Source: an uncultured Intestinimonas sp. (lineage in GTDB: Bacteria; Bacillota_A; Clostridia; Oscillospirales; Oscillospiraceae). From it: DNA of 11,634 nt. The stretch lies in contig CAUBHZ010000024.1 of assembly GCA_958435885.1 (NCBI GenBank), forward strand, positions 1 through 11,634. The letters run 5' to 3'. Shown piece by piece: positions 5,826 to 11,634 of the stretch. The position numbers were made by a program, and so were the translations under genes. Every line of letters starts with the position of its first letter. The first letter of the stretch is position 1. The notes beneath the pieces were generated by a model. It saw only the letters and a list, made by a program, of their open reading frames with translations. It did no database searches and was not told the DNA's origin.

Positions 5826-6320
5826 ATGATCAGGAGCAACGCCCGGGAGATCGCAGTCCATCTGGCCTTTGCGCTGGGCTTTTCCAACGAGAGCGCAGAC
5901 GAGCTGCTCAAAGAGTCTCTGACCCGAGAGAACTTCCAGCAGCTCAGTGAGGAGGATCCTCTTTACCAGGAGTTCCCCAACGAGAAGCAGCGCCAGTACA
6001 TCCAGGCCCTGGTAAAGGGGGTCTATGAGCACGGCGCCGAGCTGGACGGCTACATCTCCAAGTACGCCATCGGCTGGTCCTTTTCCCGGATCTCCCGCAT
6101 GGCGGCAGCGGTGATGCGGGTGGCCATGTATGAGATCCTGTATATGCCCGACATCCCCCCGGCGGCGGCCATCAACGAGGCCGTGGAGCTCTCCAAGCAC
6201 TACGAGACCCAGGAGACCGCCTCCTTTATCAACGGCATCCTGGGCGCCTTTGTCCGGGGTGAGCTGCCCCCGGAGCGGGCCGCCGCGCCCGCCCAGGCCC
6301 AGACGGAGGACGAGCAGTGA
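5826..6320 (+). CDS. nusB: Transcription antitermination factor NusB
   Basis: NusB binds boxA RNA together with NusE (ribosomal protein S10) and promotes complete transcription of rRNA operons. The 164-residue protein is longer than the usual 130-140. It opens with the basic RNA-binding helix (NAREIAVHLAFAL). The second half has the family core: WSFSRISRMAAAVMRVAMYEIL, then IPPAAAINEAVELSKHY and ASFINGILGAFVRGE. The extra length is a mid-protein insertion around residues 24-57 and an Ala/Pro-rich acidic tail of about 18 residues after LPPER. ATG 5826 follows GGGAGG (5812-5817) by 8 bases, an ideal spacing; the open frame extends back to 5724 but has no family sequence there. It is the first gene of its operon and its stop overlaps the next start by 4 bases. 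Confidence 0.95.
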   Translation: MIRSNAREIAVHLAFALGFSNESADELLKESLTRENFQQLSEEDPLYQEFPNEKQRQYIQALVKGVYEHGAELDGYISKYAIGWSFSRISRMAAAVMRVAMYEILYMPDIPPAAAINEAVELSKHYETQETASFINGILGAFVRGELPPERAAAPAQAQTEDEQ

Positions 6321-7255
6321 CCGCGAAGCGCTGCCTGGGGCTGGACACCAGCAACTATACCACCTCCACGGCCCTCTTTGACGGCGCGGACGGCTACCAG
6401 CTGGGCCGCCTGCTGGACGTGGAGTCGGGGAGCCTGGGCCTCCGTCAGAGCGACGCCCTCTTCCAGCATGTGAAGCGCCTGCCCGAGCTCTTCGACCGGC
6501 TTCGGGCGGAGGGGCGACTGGAGGGGATCGCCGCCGTGGGGGCCAGCATCAAGCCCAGATGGGTGGAGGGCTCCTACATGCCCTGCTTCCTGGCGGGGGA
6601 GACCGCCGGGCGCATCCTGGCGGACACCCTGGGGGTGCCCTTCTTTCCCTGTGCCCACCAGCAGGGACACATCGCCGCCGTGGCCTGGGGGGCCGGGCGG
6701 CTGGAGCTGCTGGACAAGCCCCTCCTGGCCTGGCACCTGTCCGGCGGCACCACCGAGCTGCTGTATGTGGAGCCGGACGGGACCGGGGTCCTGCCCCGGA
6801 AGATCGGCGGCACCAGTGACATCTCCGCTGGACAGCTCATCGACCGCACCGGCGTGGCCCTGGGCCTGGATTTCCCAGCGGGGAAGGCCCTGGACGCCCT
6901 GAGCCGGGAGGGAAAGCCGGTCCCCGGTTTTTCTGTAAAGCTCAATGGCCTTACGTTCTCCCTCTCCGGTATGGAGAACAAGGTAAAGGACATGGCGGCG
7001 GCCGGAGCGCCTGCCGCCGATGTGGCCCGGTTCGCCGTGGCCACCGTGGCCAGAACCATTCGCCGGGTCACCGACCGGGCCCTGGAGCAGTATCCCGGCC
7101 TGCCGGTGCTGTGCTCCGGCGGCGTGGCCTCCAACAGCCTGCTGCGGGAGACCCTGTCCGACGCCGTGTTCGCCCCGCCGGTCTGCTCCGCCGACAACGC
7201 CCTGGGGGTGGCGGTACTGACCCACCGGGCCCTGACTATGGGAGGCGCCAGATGA
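6317..7255 (+). CDS. TsaD/Kae1 paralog (M22 glycoprotease-like), function unknown
   Basis: A 312-residue protein of the ASKHA-fold TsaD/Kae1/Qri7 family. True TsaD works with TsaB and TsaE to form the threonylcarbamoyl group of t6A37 in tRNA. Visible here are the N-terminal nucleotide-binding loop (LGLDTSNYTTS in place of ETSCDET), the metal-binding pair H114-x3-H118, SGGTT (142-146, in place of SGGHT), a GGTSDISAGQ block (in place of DDAAGE), FSLSGMENKV (in place of FSGLKTAV), SGGVASN and the third metal ligand Asp293 in SADNALGV. It is shorter than the usual 330-345 residues. The metal site is therefore kept while the substrate-contact motifs differ, so I read it as a paralog and not the tRNA enzyme. 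It starts at GTG in a 4-base overlap with nusB, with GGAGG 7 bases upstream, and overlaps xseA at ATGA. Its place in the operon is that of folD in B. subtilis. Confidence 0.82.
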   Translation: MTAKRCLGLDTSNYTTSTALFDGADGYQLGRLLDVESGSLGLRQSDALFQHVKRLPELFDRLRAEGRLEGIAAVGASIKPRWVEGSYMPCFLAGETAGRILADTLGVPFFPCAHQQGHIAAVAWGAGRLELLDKPLLAWHLSGGTTELLYVEPDGTGVLPRKIGGTSDISAGQLIDRTGVALGLDFPAGKALDALSREGKPVPGFSVKLNGLTFSLSGMENKVKDMAAAGAPAADVARFAVATVARTIRRVTDRALEQYPGLPVLCSGGVASNSLLRETLSDAVFAPPVCSADNALGVAVLTHRALTMGGAR

Positions 7256-8463
7256 ACGGTGAGCGTCAGATCTATACCGTCAGCCAGGTCAACGGCTACC
7301 TGAAGGAGCTGCTGGACCGGGACGGCTTCCTCAGCGGCGTCTTCGTCCGGGGGGAGATCTCCAACTACAAGACCTACCCTTCCGGGCACCACTATTTTTC
7401 CATGAAGGACGAGGGGGGCGCCATCCGGTGCGTCATGTTCCGCCGGGAGGCCTCCCGCCTTCGTTTTCGGCCGGAGAACGGCATGAAGGTCATCGCCTTC
7501 GGCCGGGTGGCCGTCTTTCCCCGGGACGGACAGTATCAGCTCTACTGCGCCGAGCTCTCCCCCGACGGGGTGGGGGATCTCCACGTGGCCTTTGAGCAGT
7601 GCAAGGAAAAGCTCTACCGGGAGGGGCTCTTTGACCCCGCCCACAAAAAGCCCCTGCCCAGGTACCCAGAGCGCATTGCCCTGGTGACCTCCCCGATGGG
7701 GGCGGCGGTGCGGGACATGTTGCGCATCCTGAAGGCCCGCTGGCCCGTGGCCGAGGTGCTGCTGCTGCCAGTGCGGGTCCAGGGGGCGGAGGCCGCCCGG
7801 GAGATCGCCGGCGCCATCCGCTACGCCAGCACCCACCGGCTGGCCGACATTCTCATCACCGGCCGGGGCGGCGGCTCCATGGAGGACCTGTGGTGCTTCA
7901 ACGATGAGGGCGTGGCCCGGGCCATCTACGACTGTACCATACCAGTGATCTCCGCCGTGGGCCACGAGCCCGATGTGACCATCGCCGATTTCGTGGCCGA
8001 CCTGCGGGCGGCCACCCCCTCCAACGCCGCCGAGCTGGCGGTTCCGGACCGGAACGAGGTGGCGGCGGAGCTGGCCCACCGGGGACAGCGCATGACCGCC
8101 CTGCTGGAGGGCAGGCTGGACCGGGGACGCCGGGATCTGGCCCGACTGGGGGCCAGCCGGTCCCTGCGGGACCCCATGGCCGCCATCCAGGACCGGCGGA
8201 TGCTCCTGGACTACCAGAGCCGGCGGCTGGCCCACGGCCTCACCGGCGCCATGGCCGGAAAGCGGGAGCGCTTTGCCCGGCTGGCGGCCACCCTGGACGC
8301 CCTGAGCCCTCTGAAGGTGCTGGGGCGGGGCTACAGTCTGGCCAGGACCGGGACGGGGGAGATCCTCTCCTCCGTGGACCAGGTCCAGCCGGAAGACGGT
8401 TTCACCCTGCGTCTCTCCGACGGCACACTGAACTGCCGTGTGGAGGAGAAAAGGAGACAGTAA
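7252..8463 (+). CDS. xseA: Exodeoxyribonuclease VII large subunit
   Basis: XseA is the catalytic subunit of exonuclease VII, which degrades single-stranded DNA from both ends to short oligonucleotides. It has 403 residues, within the family's 400-450. The N-terminal OB fold (about residues 5-105) opens with YTVSQVNGYLKELLDRD and carries GVFVRGEISNYKTYPSGHHYFSMKD. The catalytic domain follows, with VTSPMGAAVRDML, GRGGGS (204-209) plus EDLWCFNDE, and VGHEPD (H238, D241) followed by TIADFVADLRAATPSNAAE. A coiled-coil region and a C-terminal strand domain with the usual LGRGYSL motif complete the protein. ATG 7252 overlaps the stop of the gene before and is 6 bases after GGGAGG (7240-7245); the frame is open upstream to 7111, but only over the TsaD-like gene. 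The stop shares one base with xseB. Confidence 0.97.
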   Translation: MNGERQIYTVSQVNGYLKELLDRDGFLSGVFVRGEISNYKTYPSGHHYFSMKDEGGAIRCVMFRREASRLRFRPENGMKVIAFGRVAVFPRDGQYQLYCAELSPDGVGDLHVAFEQCKEKLYREGLFDPAHKKPLPRYPERIALVTSPMGAAVRDMLRILKARWPVAEVLLLPVRVQGAEAAREIAGAIRYASTHRLADILITGRGGGSMEDLWCFNDEGVARAIYDCTIPVISAVGHEPDVTIADFVADLRAATPSNAAELAVPDRNEVAAELAHRGQRMTALLEGRLDRGRRDLARLGASRSLRDPMAAIQDRRMLLDYQSRRLAHGLTGAMAGKRERFARLAATLDALSPLKVLGRGYSLARTGTGEILSSVDQVQPEDGFTLRLSDGTLNCRVEEKRRQ

Positions 8464-8699
8464 TGGCAGAAAAAAAGAAGACCTTTGAGGAGGCCATGTC
8501 CCGTCTGGACGAGATCGTGACCCGACTGGAGAAGGGGGACGCTCCGCTGGAGGAGTCCCTGAAGCTTTTCGAGGAGGGGACCAAGCTTATGAAGCAGTGC
8601 TCCGGCCTGCTGGACAAGGCCGAGCAGAAGGTGCAGCAGCTCACCGCCGGCGCCGATGGGACACCCGTTGAGACGCCTTTTATGACGGAGGGGGAGTGA
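8463..8699 (+). CDS. xseB: Exodeoxyribonuclease VII small subunit
   Basis: XseB is the small helical subunit that binds several-fold to the coiled coil of XseA and is required for exonuclease VII activity. The 78-residue protein is a charged two-helix hairpin with the family pattern: TFEEAMSRLDEIVTRLEKGD, then LEESLKLFEEGTKLMKQC and LDKAEQKVQQL. A short non-conserved tail follows. ATG 8463 shares its first base with the xseA stop and has AAGGAG (8451-8456) 6 bases upstream. The immediate coupling to xseA fits a complex with more XseB than XseA. Nothing is unusual. Confidence 0.96.
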   Translation: MAEKKKTFEEAMSRLDEIVTRLEKGDAPLEESLKLFEEGTKLMKQCSGLLDKAEQKVQQLTAGADGTPVETPFMTEGE

Positions 8700-8703
8700 G
8701 TCC

Positions 8704-9588
8704 ATGGAGGAAAAAGCCCGCCTGAAGGAGATCCAGGGCCGGGTGGAGACCGCCCTGCGGAGCTGTTTCCAGGGCCGGGAGCCCAGAGGGGACATCTACG
8801 ACGCCATGGAGTACAGTCTCCTGGCCGGAGGCAAGCGGGTCCGGCCGGTACTTACCCTGGAGACCTGCCGCATGTGCGGCGGCGATCCGACGCTGGCCAT
8901 GCCCTTCGCCTGCGCGGTGGAGATGGTCCACACCTACTCCCTGATCCACGACGATCTGCCCTGCATGGACGATGACGACCTGCGCCGGGGCAAACCCACC
9001 AACCACAAAATCTACGGCGAGGCCACCGCTGTTCTGGCGGGAGACGGTCTGCTGACCGCCGCCTTTGAGACGGCCCTGGTTGCGGACGGGCAGCTGCCTC
9101 CCCAGCGGGTGGTGGAGGCCGCCGCCTGCCTGGCCCGTGCGGCGGGCGCCCAGGGCATGGTGGGCGGTCAGGTGCTGGACATGGCGGCCGAGGGGCGGGC
9201 CGTATCCCGCAGCGATGTGGAGCAGCTCCAGAAGCTGAAGACGGGCGCTCTCCTCAGCGCCGCCGCCGAGATGGGCTGCATCGTGGCCGGCGGGTCGGAG
9301 GAGGAGAGGAAGGCGGTCCGCCGCTACGCCCAGAAGCTGGGGCTGGCCTTCCAGGTCCGGGACGACATGCTGGACGTGGAGGGGGACCAGGCCACCCTGG
9401 GCAAGCCGGTGGGCTCCGACCAGGCCAATGAGAAGACTACCTTTGTGACCCTCCTGGGGATCGACGGCTGCCGGTCCCTGGTGGAGAAGCTGACCGAAGA
9501 GGCGGTGGAAGCCCTGTCCCCCTTTGGGGAGGAGAAAGCGGGCTTCCTGCGCTGGCTCGCCCGTGAGCTGGCGGGACGGGAGAACTGA
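8704..9588 (+). CDS. ispA: Farnesyl diphosphate synthase (short-chain polyprenyl synthase)
   Basis: The enzyme condenses isopentenyl diphosphate with dimethylallyl and then geranyl diphosphate to give farnesyl diphosphate, the precursor of undecaprenyl carriers and quinones. Its 294 residues match the bacterial IspA type. The first aspartate-rich motif is DDLPCMD (D83, D84, D89) with its flanking DDDLRRGKPT. The second is DDMLD (D220, D221, D224), followed by EGDQATLGKPVGSD. The GGKRVRP substrate-binding stretch is near residue 41. Both motifs are complete, so it should be active; chain length (C15 or longer) cannot be settled from sequence alone, though the two-residue insertion in the first motif is the bacterial FPP synthase type. 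ATG 8704 starts 4 bases after the xseB stop, behind a purine-rich GGAGGGGGAG. Two genes on is dxs of the same pathway. Confidence 0.94.
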   Translation: MEEKARLKEIQGRVETALRSCFQGREPRGDIYDAMEYSLLAGGKRVRPVLTLETCRMCGGDPTLAMPFACAVEMVHTYSLIHDDLPCMDDDDLRRGKPTNHKIYGEATAVLAGDGLLTAAFETALVADGQLPPQRVVEAAACLARAAGAQGMVGGQVLDMAAEGRAVSRSDVEQLQKLKTGALLSAAAEMGCIVAGGSEEERKAVRRYAQKLGLAFQVRDDMLDVEGDQATLGKPVGSDQANEKTTFVTLLGIDGCRSLVEKLTEEAVEALSPFGEEKAGFLRWLARELAGREN

Positions 9589-9592
9589 TAGC

Positions 9593-10057
9593 ATGGAATA
9601 CGATCTGTTTGAGCGCCGTATGGGCATATGGATCCTGGTGCTGGCGGTGATCGCCTGGGCGGCGGCCCAGCTTATCAAGCTGCTGCTCAACTACTGCCGG
9701 GAGCACCGGCTGGATCTGGACCGGGCACTGGGGAGCGGCGGCATGCCCAGCTCCCACTCCGCCTTTGTCTGCGCCTGCGCCAGCGCCACCGGGCGGCTGT
9801 GCGGATGGTCGTCGGCCCTCTTTGCCATCACTGCGGTGATCGCCATCGTGGTGATGTACGACGCGGCCAACATCCGTCACGCGGCGGGTGAGCACGCGAA
9901 GATCCTCAATTATTTGATGGACCAGTGGGCGCAGGAGGGCCATACGCCCTTCGGGATGCGGCTCAAGGAGCTGCTGGGCCATACGCCCGTCCAGGTGCTG
10001 GCCGGAGCGGCCCTGGGCATCGCCATCGGTCTGCTGGGCGCATACTTTGTGACATGA
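9593..10057 (+). CDS. Divergent PAP2 family membrane protein (YuiD-like)
   Basis: A 154-residue membrane protein of the divergent PAP2 group (DUF212, B. subtilis YuiD type), distantly related to acid phosphatase/lipid phosphatases. Predicted helices lie near residues 11-33, 70-92 and 131-152. Conserved motifs are SGGMPSSHSAFVCA (the PSxH phosphatase signature), YDAANIRHAAGEHAKILN, and GHTPVQVLAGAALG near the C-terminus. In relatives I recall the last motif as GHTPxEV, so Gln replaces Glu here. ATG 9593 is 4 bases after the ispA stop and 9 bases after GGGAGA (9578-9583); an upstream extension to 9524 would lie inside ispA. Its place between ispA and dxs suggests a phosphatase acting on prenyl or lipid diphosphates, but no substrate is established for the family. 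Confidence 0.9.
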   Translation: MEYDLFERRMGIWILVLAVIAWAAAQLIKLLLNYCREHRLDLDRALGSGGMPSSHSAFVCACASATGRLCGWSSALFAITAVIAIVVMYDAANIRHAAGEHAKILNYLMDQWAQEGHTPFGMRLKELLGHTPVQVLAGAALGIAIGLLGAYFVT

Positions 10058-10073
10058 TTCCGGTCTGTCTGCC

Positions 10074-10079
10074 GGGAGG
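10074..10079 (+). promoter_or_regulatory. Ribosome binding site of dxs (supports the TTG start)
   Basis: GGGAGG lies 11 bases before TTG 10091. TTG is the only start-type codon in the dxs frame between the preceding stop (10055-10057) and the conserved N-terminal sequence, so this site identifies it. Confidence 0.7.
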
Positions 10080-10090
10080 GATGGTTTGCT

Positions 10091-11634
10091 TTGATAGAGT
10101 TCGATGAGATTCCGGATCTGAAGACGATGACGGACGGCGAGGCGGAGGCTCTCTGCGCCCGCCTGCGCTCCGGCGTGGTGGATATGGTCTCCCGGACCGG
10201 CGGCCATCTGGCCTCCAATCTGGGGGTCGTGGAGCTCACCGTGGCCCTCCACCGGGTCTTTGACACGGGGCGGGACCGACTGGTCTTCGACGTGGGCCAT
10301 CAGTGCTACATCCATAAGATCCTCACCGGGCGGGGGAGCGCCATGGATACCCTGCGCTCCTTCGGAGGCCTCTCCGGCTTCCCGAAGCCCAAGGAGAGCG
10401 TACACGACGCCTTCATCGCCGGTCACGCCTCCAACTCGGTGTCGGTGGCCCTGGGCATGGCCCGGGCCAGGACCCTGATGGGGGAGGACTACCATGTCAT
10501 CGCCCTTATCGGCGACGGTGCCCTCACCGGCGGGCTGGCCTATGAGGGCCTGTCCAATGCCGGCCTCAGCCGGGAGCCGCTGCTGGTCATTCTCAACGAC
10601 AACGGCATGTCCATCACCAAGAACGTGGGGGGCGTGGCCCAGCACCTGGCCCACCAGCGGCTCAAGCCCCAGTACCTGCGTTTCAAGAAGGGCTACCGCA
10701 AGGTGATGTCGGTCCTGCCGGGGGGCAAGACCTTTTACCGGGTGACCCACAAGGTCAAGACGGCGGTGAAGGAGACCCTGCTCCCGTGCAGCATGTTCGA
10801 GGACATGGGTTTTACCTATCTGGGCCCGGTGGACGGCCACGACGTCCGGGGCCTGACCCGACTCCTCCGCTATGCCAAGGACATACCGGGCCCAGTTCTG
10901 CTCCATATCAGGACTGTAAAGGGGAAAGGCTATCCACCGGCGGAGCATAACCCGGACGCCTATCATGGGGTTTCCAAGTTCTGTGTCCAGACCGGTGCGC
11001 CCCTGCACCCCTCCGGGCCCTCCTATTCCAGTGCTTTCGGGTCTGTACTCTGCCGGCTGGCGGAGGAGGACCGGCGGGTGTGCGCCATTACGGCGGCCAT
11101 GCGGGACGGCACCGGCCTCAAGGAATTTGAGGCCCGCTTCCCGGAACGCTTCTTTGACGTGGGCATTTCCGAGGGCCACGCCGTGGCCATGTCGGCGGGA
11201 ATGGCCAAGCAGGGCTGTGTCCCCGTCTTTGCGGTCTATTCCTCCTTCCTCCAGCGTGGCTATGACATGCTCATCCACGATGTGGCCCTGTTGGGCCTCC
11301 ATGTGGTATTCGGCGTGGACCGGGCCGGGCTGGTGGGGGAGGACGGCGAGACCCACCACGGCCTGTTCGATGTGGCCTATCTCTCCACGGTGCCGGGCAT
11401 GACCCTGTACGCTCCCTCCAGCTTTGCCGAGGTGGGCACCATGCTGCGCCACGCCCTGCTGGAGGTAAAGGGGCCGGTGGCCCTGCGCTATCCCCGGGGA
11501 GGCGAGGGGGCATACCACGGCGACGCCGGCACCGCACCCACACTGGTAATCAAAGAGGGACAAGGAATTACACTTGTCACTTATGGGGCCACCTATCCCG
11601 ATATTCTGGCGGCGGCGGAGCGGTTGGAAGAGGC
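10091..11634 (+). CDS. dxs: 1-deoxy-D-xylulose-5-phosphate synthase (5' 514 codons)
   Basis: Dxs condenses pyruvate with glyceraldehyde 3-phosphate using thiamine diphosphate, the first step of the MEP isoprenoid pathway. The frame is open to the window edge, giving 514 codons of about 620. Seen in order: SRTGGHLASNLGVVEL; GHQ with H70; GHASNSVSVALGMA; the thiamine motif GDGALTGG (D142) with N171 in NDNGMS, the right 29 residues apart; DGHD; then in the second domain DVGISEGHAVA with catalytic Glu361, YSSFLQRGYD, DRAGLVGEDGETHHG with His422, and RYPRG. The start must be TTG 10091, because no ATG or GTG occurs in frame earlier; an in-frame ATG at 10127 would cut into the first helix. Two changes stand out: EGH for the usual EQH, and NDNG for NDNE. 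I read it through without a frameshift. It lies 33 bases after the PAP2-like gene. Confidence 0.94.
   Translation, partial: MIEFDEIPDLKTMTDGEAEALCARLRSGVVDMVSRTGGHLASNLGVVELTVALHRVFDTGRDRLVFDVGHQCYIHKILTGRGSAMDTLRSFGGLSGFPKPKESVHDAFIAGHASNSVSVALGMARARTLMGEDYHVIALIGDGALTGGLAYEGLSNAGLSREPLLVILNDNGMSITKNVGGVAQHLAHQRLKPQYLRFKKGYRKVMSVLPGGKTFYRVTHKVKTAVKETLLPCSMFEDMGFTYLGPVDGHDVRGLTRLLRYAKDIPGPVLLHIRTVKGKGYPPAEHNPDAYHGVSKFCVQTGAPLHPSGPSYSSAFGSVLCRLAEEDRRVCAITAAMRDGTGLKEFEARFPERFFDVGISEGHAVAMSAGMAKQGCVPVFAVYSSFLQRGYDMLIHDVALLGLHVVFGVDRAGLVGEDGETHHGLFDVAYLSTVPGMTLYAPSSFAEVGTMLRHALLEVKGPVALRYPRGGEGAYHGDAGTAPTLVIKEGQGITLVTYGATYPDILAAAERLEE

Noticed and set aside
6317..7255. Calling this gene the tRNA t6A enzyme TsaD
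   Set aside because: Length and several signature motifs differ from true TsaD although the metal ligands are kept; a paralog is the safer reading.
6574..8235. A 553-codon open frame on the - strand opposite the TsaD-like gene and xseA
   Set aside because: Same reason: it mirrors the + strand codon bias and has no recognisable domain, Shine-Dalgarno or promoter.
9437..11563. A 708-codon open frame on the - strand opposite the end of ispA, the PAP2-like gene and dxs
   Set aside because: It is a shadow of high third-position GC in the + strand genes. Its translation is low-complexity, rich in His, Gln, Gly and Arg, with no family motifs, and the + strand proteins are clearly recognisable.

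Overview
The window reads as core chromosome of a high-GC, endospore-forming Clostridia. A gut Oscillospiraceae/Ruminococcaceae relative of the Flavonifractor/Pseudoflavonifractor kind is my best guess from base composition and gene order; no marker gene fixes the species. Every gene I support is on the + strand. The order closely follows the Bacillus subtilis block spoIIIAA-AH / accBC-yqhY-nusB-folD-xseA-xseB-ispA-dxs, but accB, accC and folD are missing and two other genes are present.

Region 1 (1-248) is the 3' end of an oligopeptide/dipeptide-type ABC transporter permease, closed by a strong intrinsic terminator. Region 2 (277-5201) is the complete eight-gene spoIIIA operon (spoIIIAA to spoIIIAH). 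It starts at a very good match to a sigma-E promoter and ends at a second intrinsic terminator. It encodes the mother-cell half of the channel that links mother cell and engulfed forespore: a secretion-type ATPase (AA), small and polytopic membrane proteins (AB-AF) and ring-forming single-pass proteins (AG, AH). The genes are tightly packed, with several 4-7 nt overlaps.

Region 3 (5212-5717) is a single-gene unit with its own vegetative-type promoter, a GTG start and a third terminator. It encodes an Asp23/Gls24 protein in the position of yqhY. Region 4 (5743 to the end) begins with a consensus -10 box overlapped by a 7-bp inverted repeat. It continues as one packed operon: nusB (transcription antitermination), a TsaD/Kae1 paralog, xseA-xseB (exonuclease VII), ispA (farnesyl diphosphate synthase), a divergent-PAP2 membrane protein, and dxs (first enzyme of the MEP isoprenoid pathway). 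dxs runs off the window edge.

No mobile elements, CRISPR arrays, tRNAs, rRNAs or broken genes were found. The longest stretch without a coding sequence is about 140 bases (201-339), and it holds a terminator and the sigma-E promoter. I found no wholly new system. The points most worth following are the TsaD/Kae1 paralog in the folD position, the sigma-E promoter that rules out the longest spoIIIAA start, substitutions in conserved SpoIIIAA and Dxs motifs, the PAP2 gene between two isoprenoid genes, and the palindrome on the nusB promoter.
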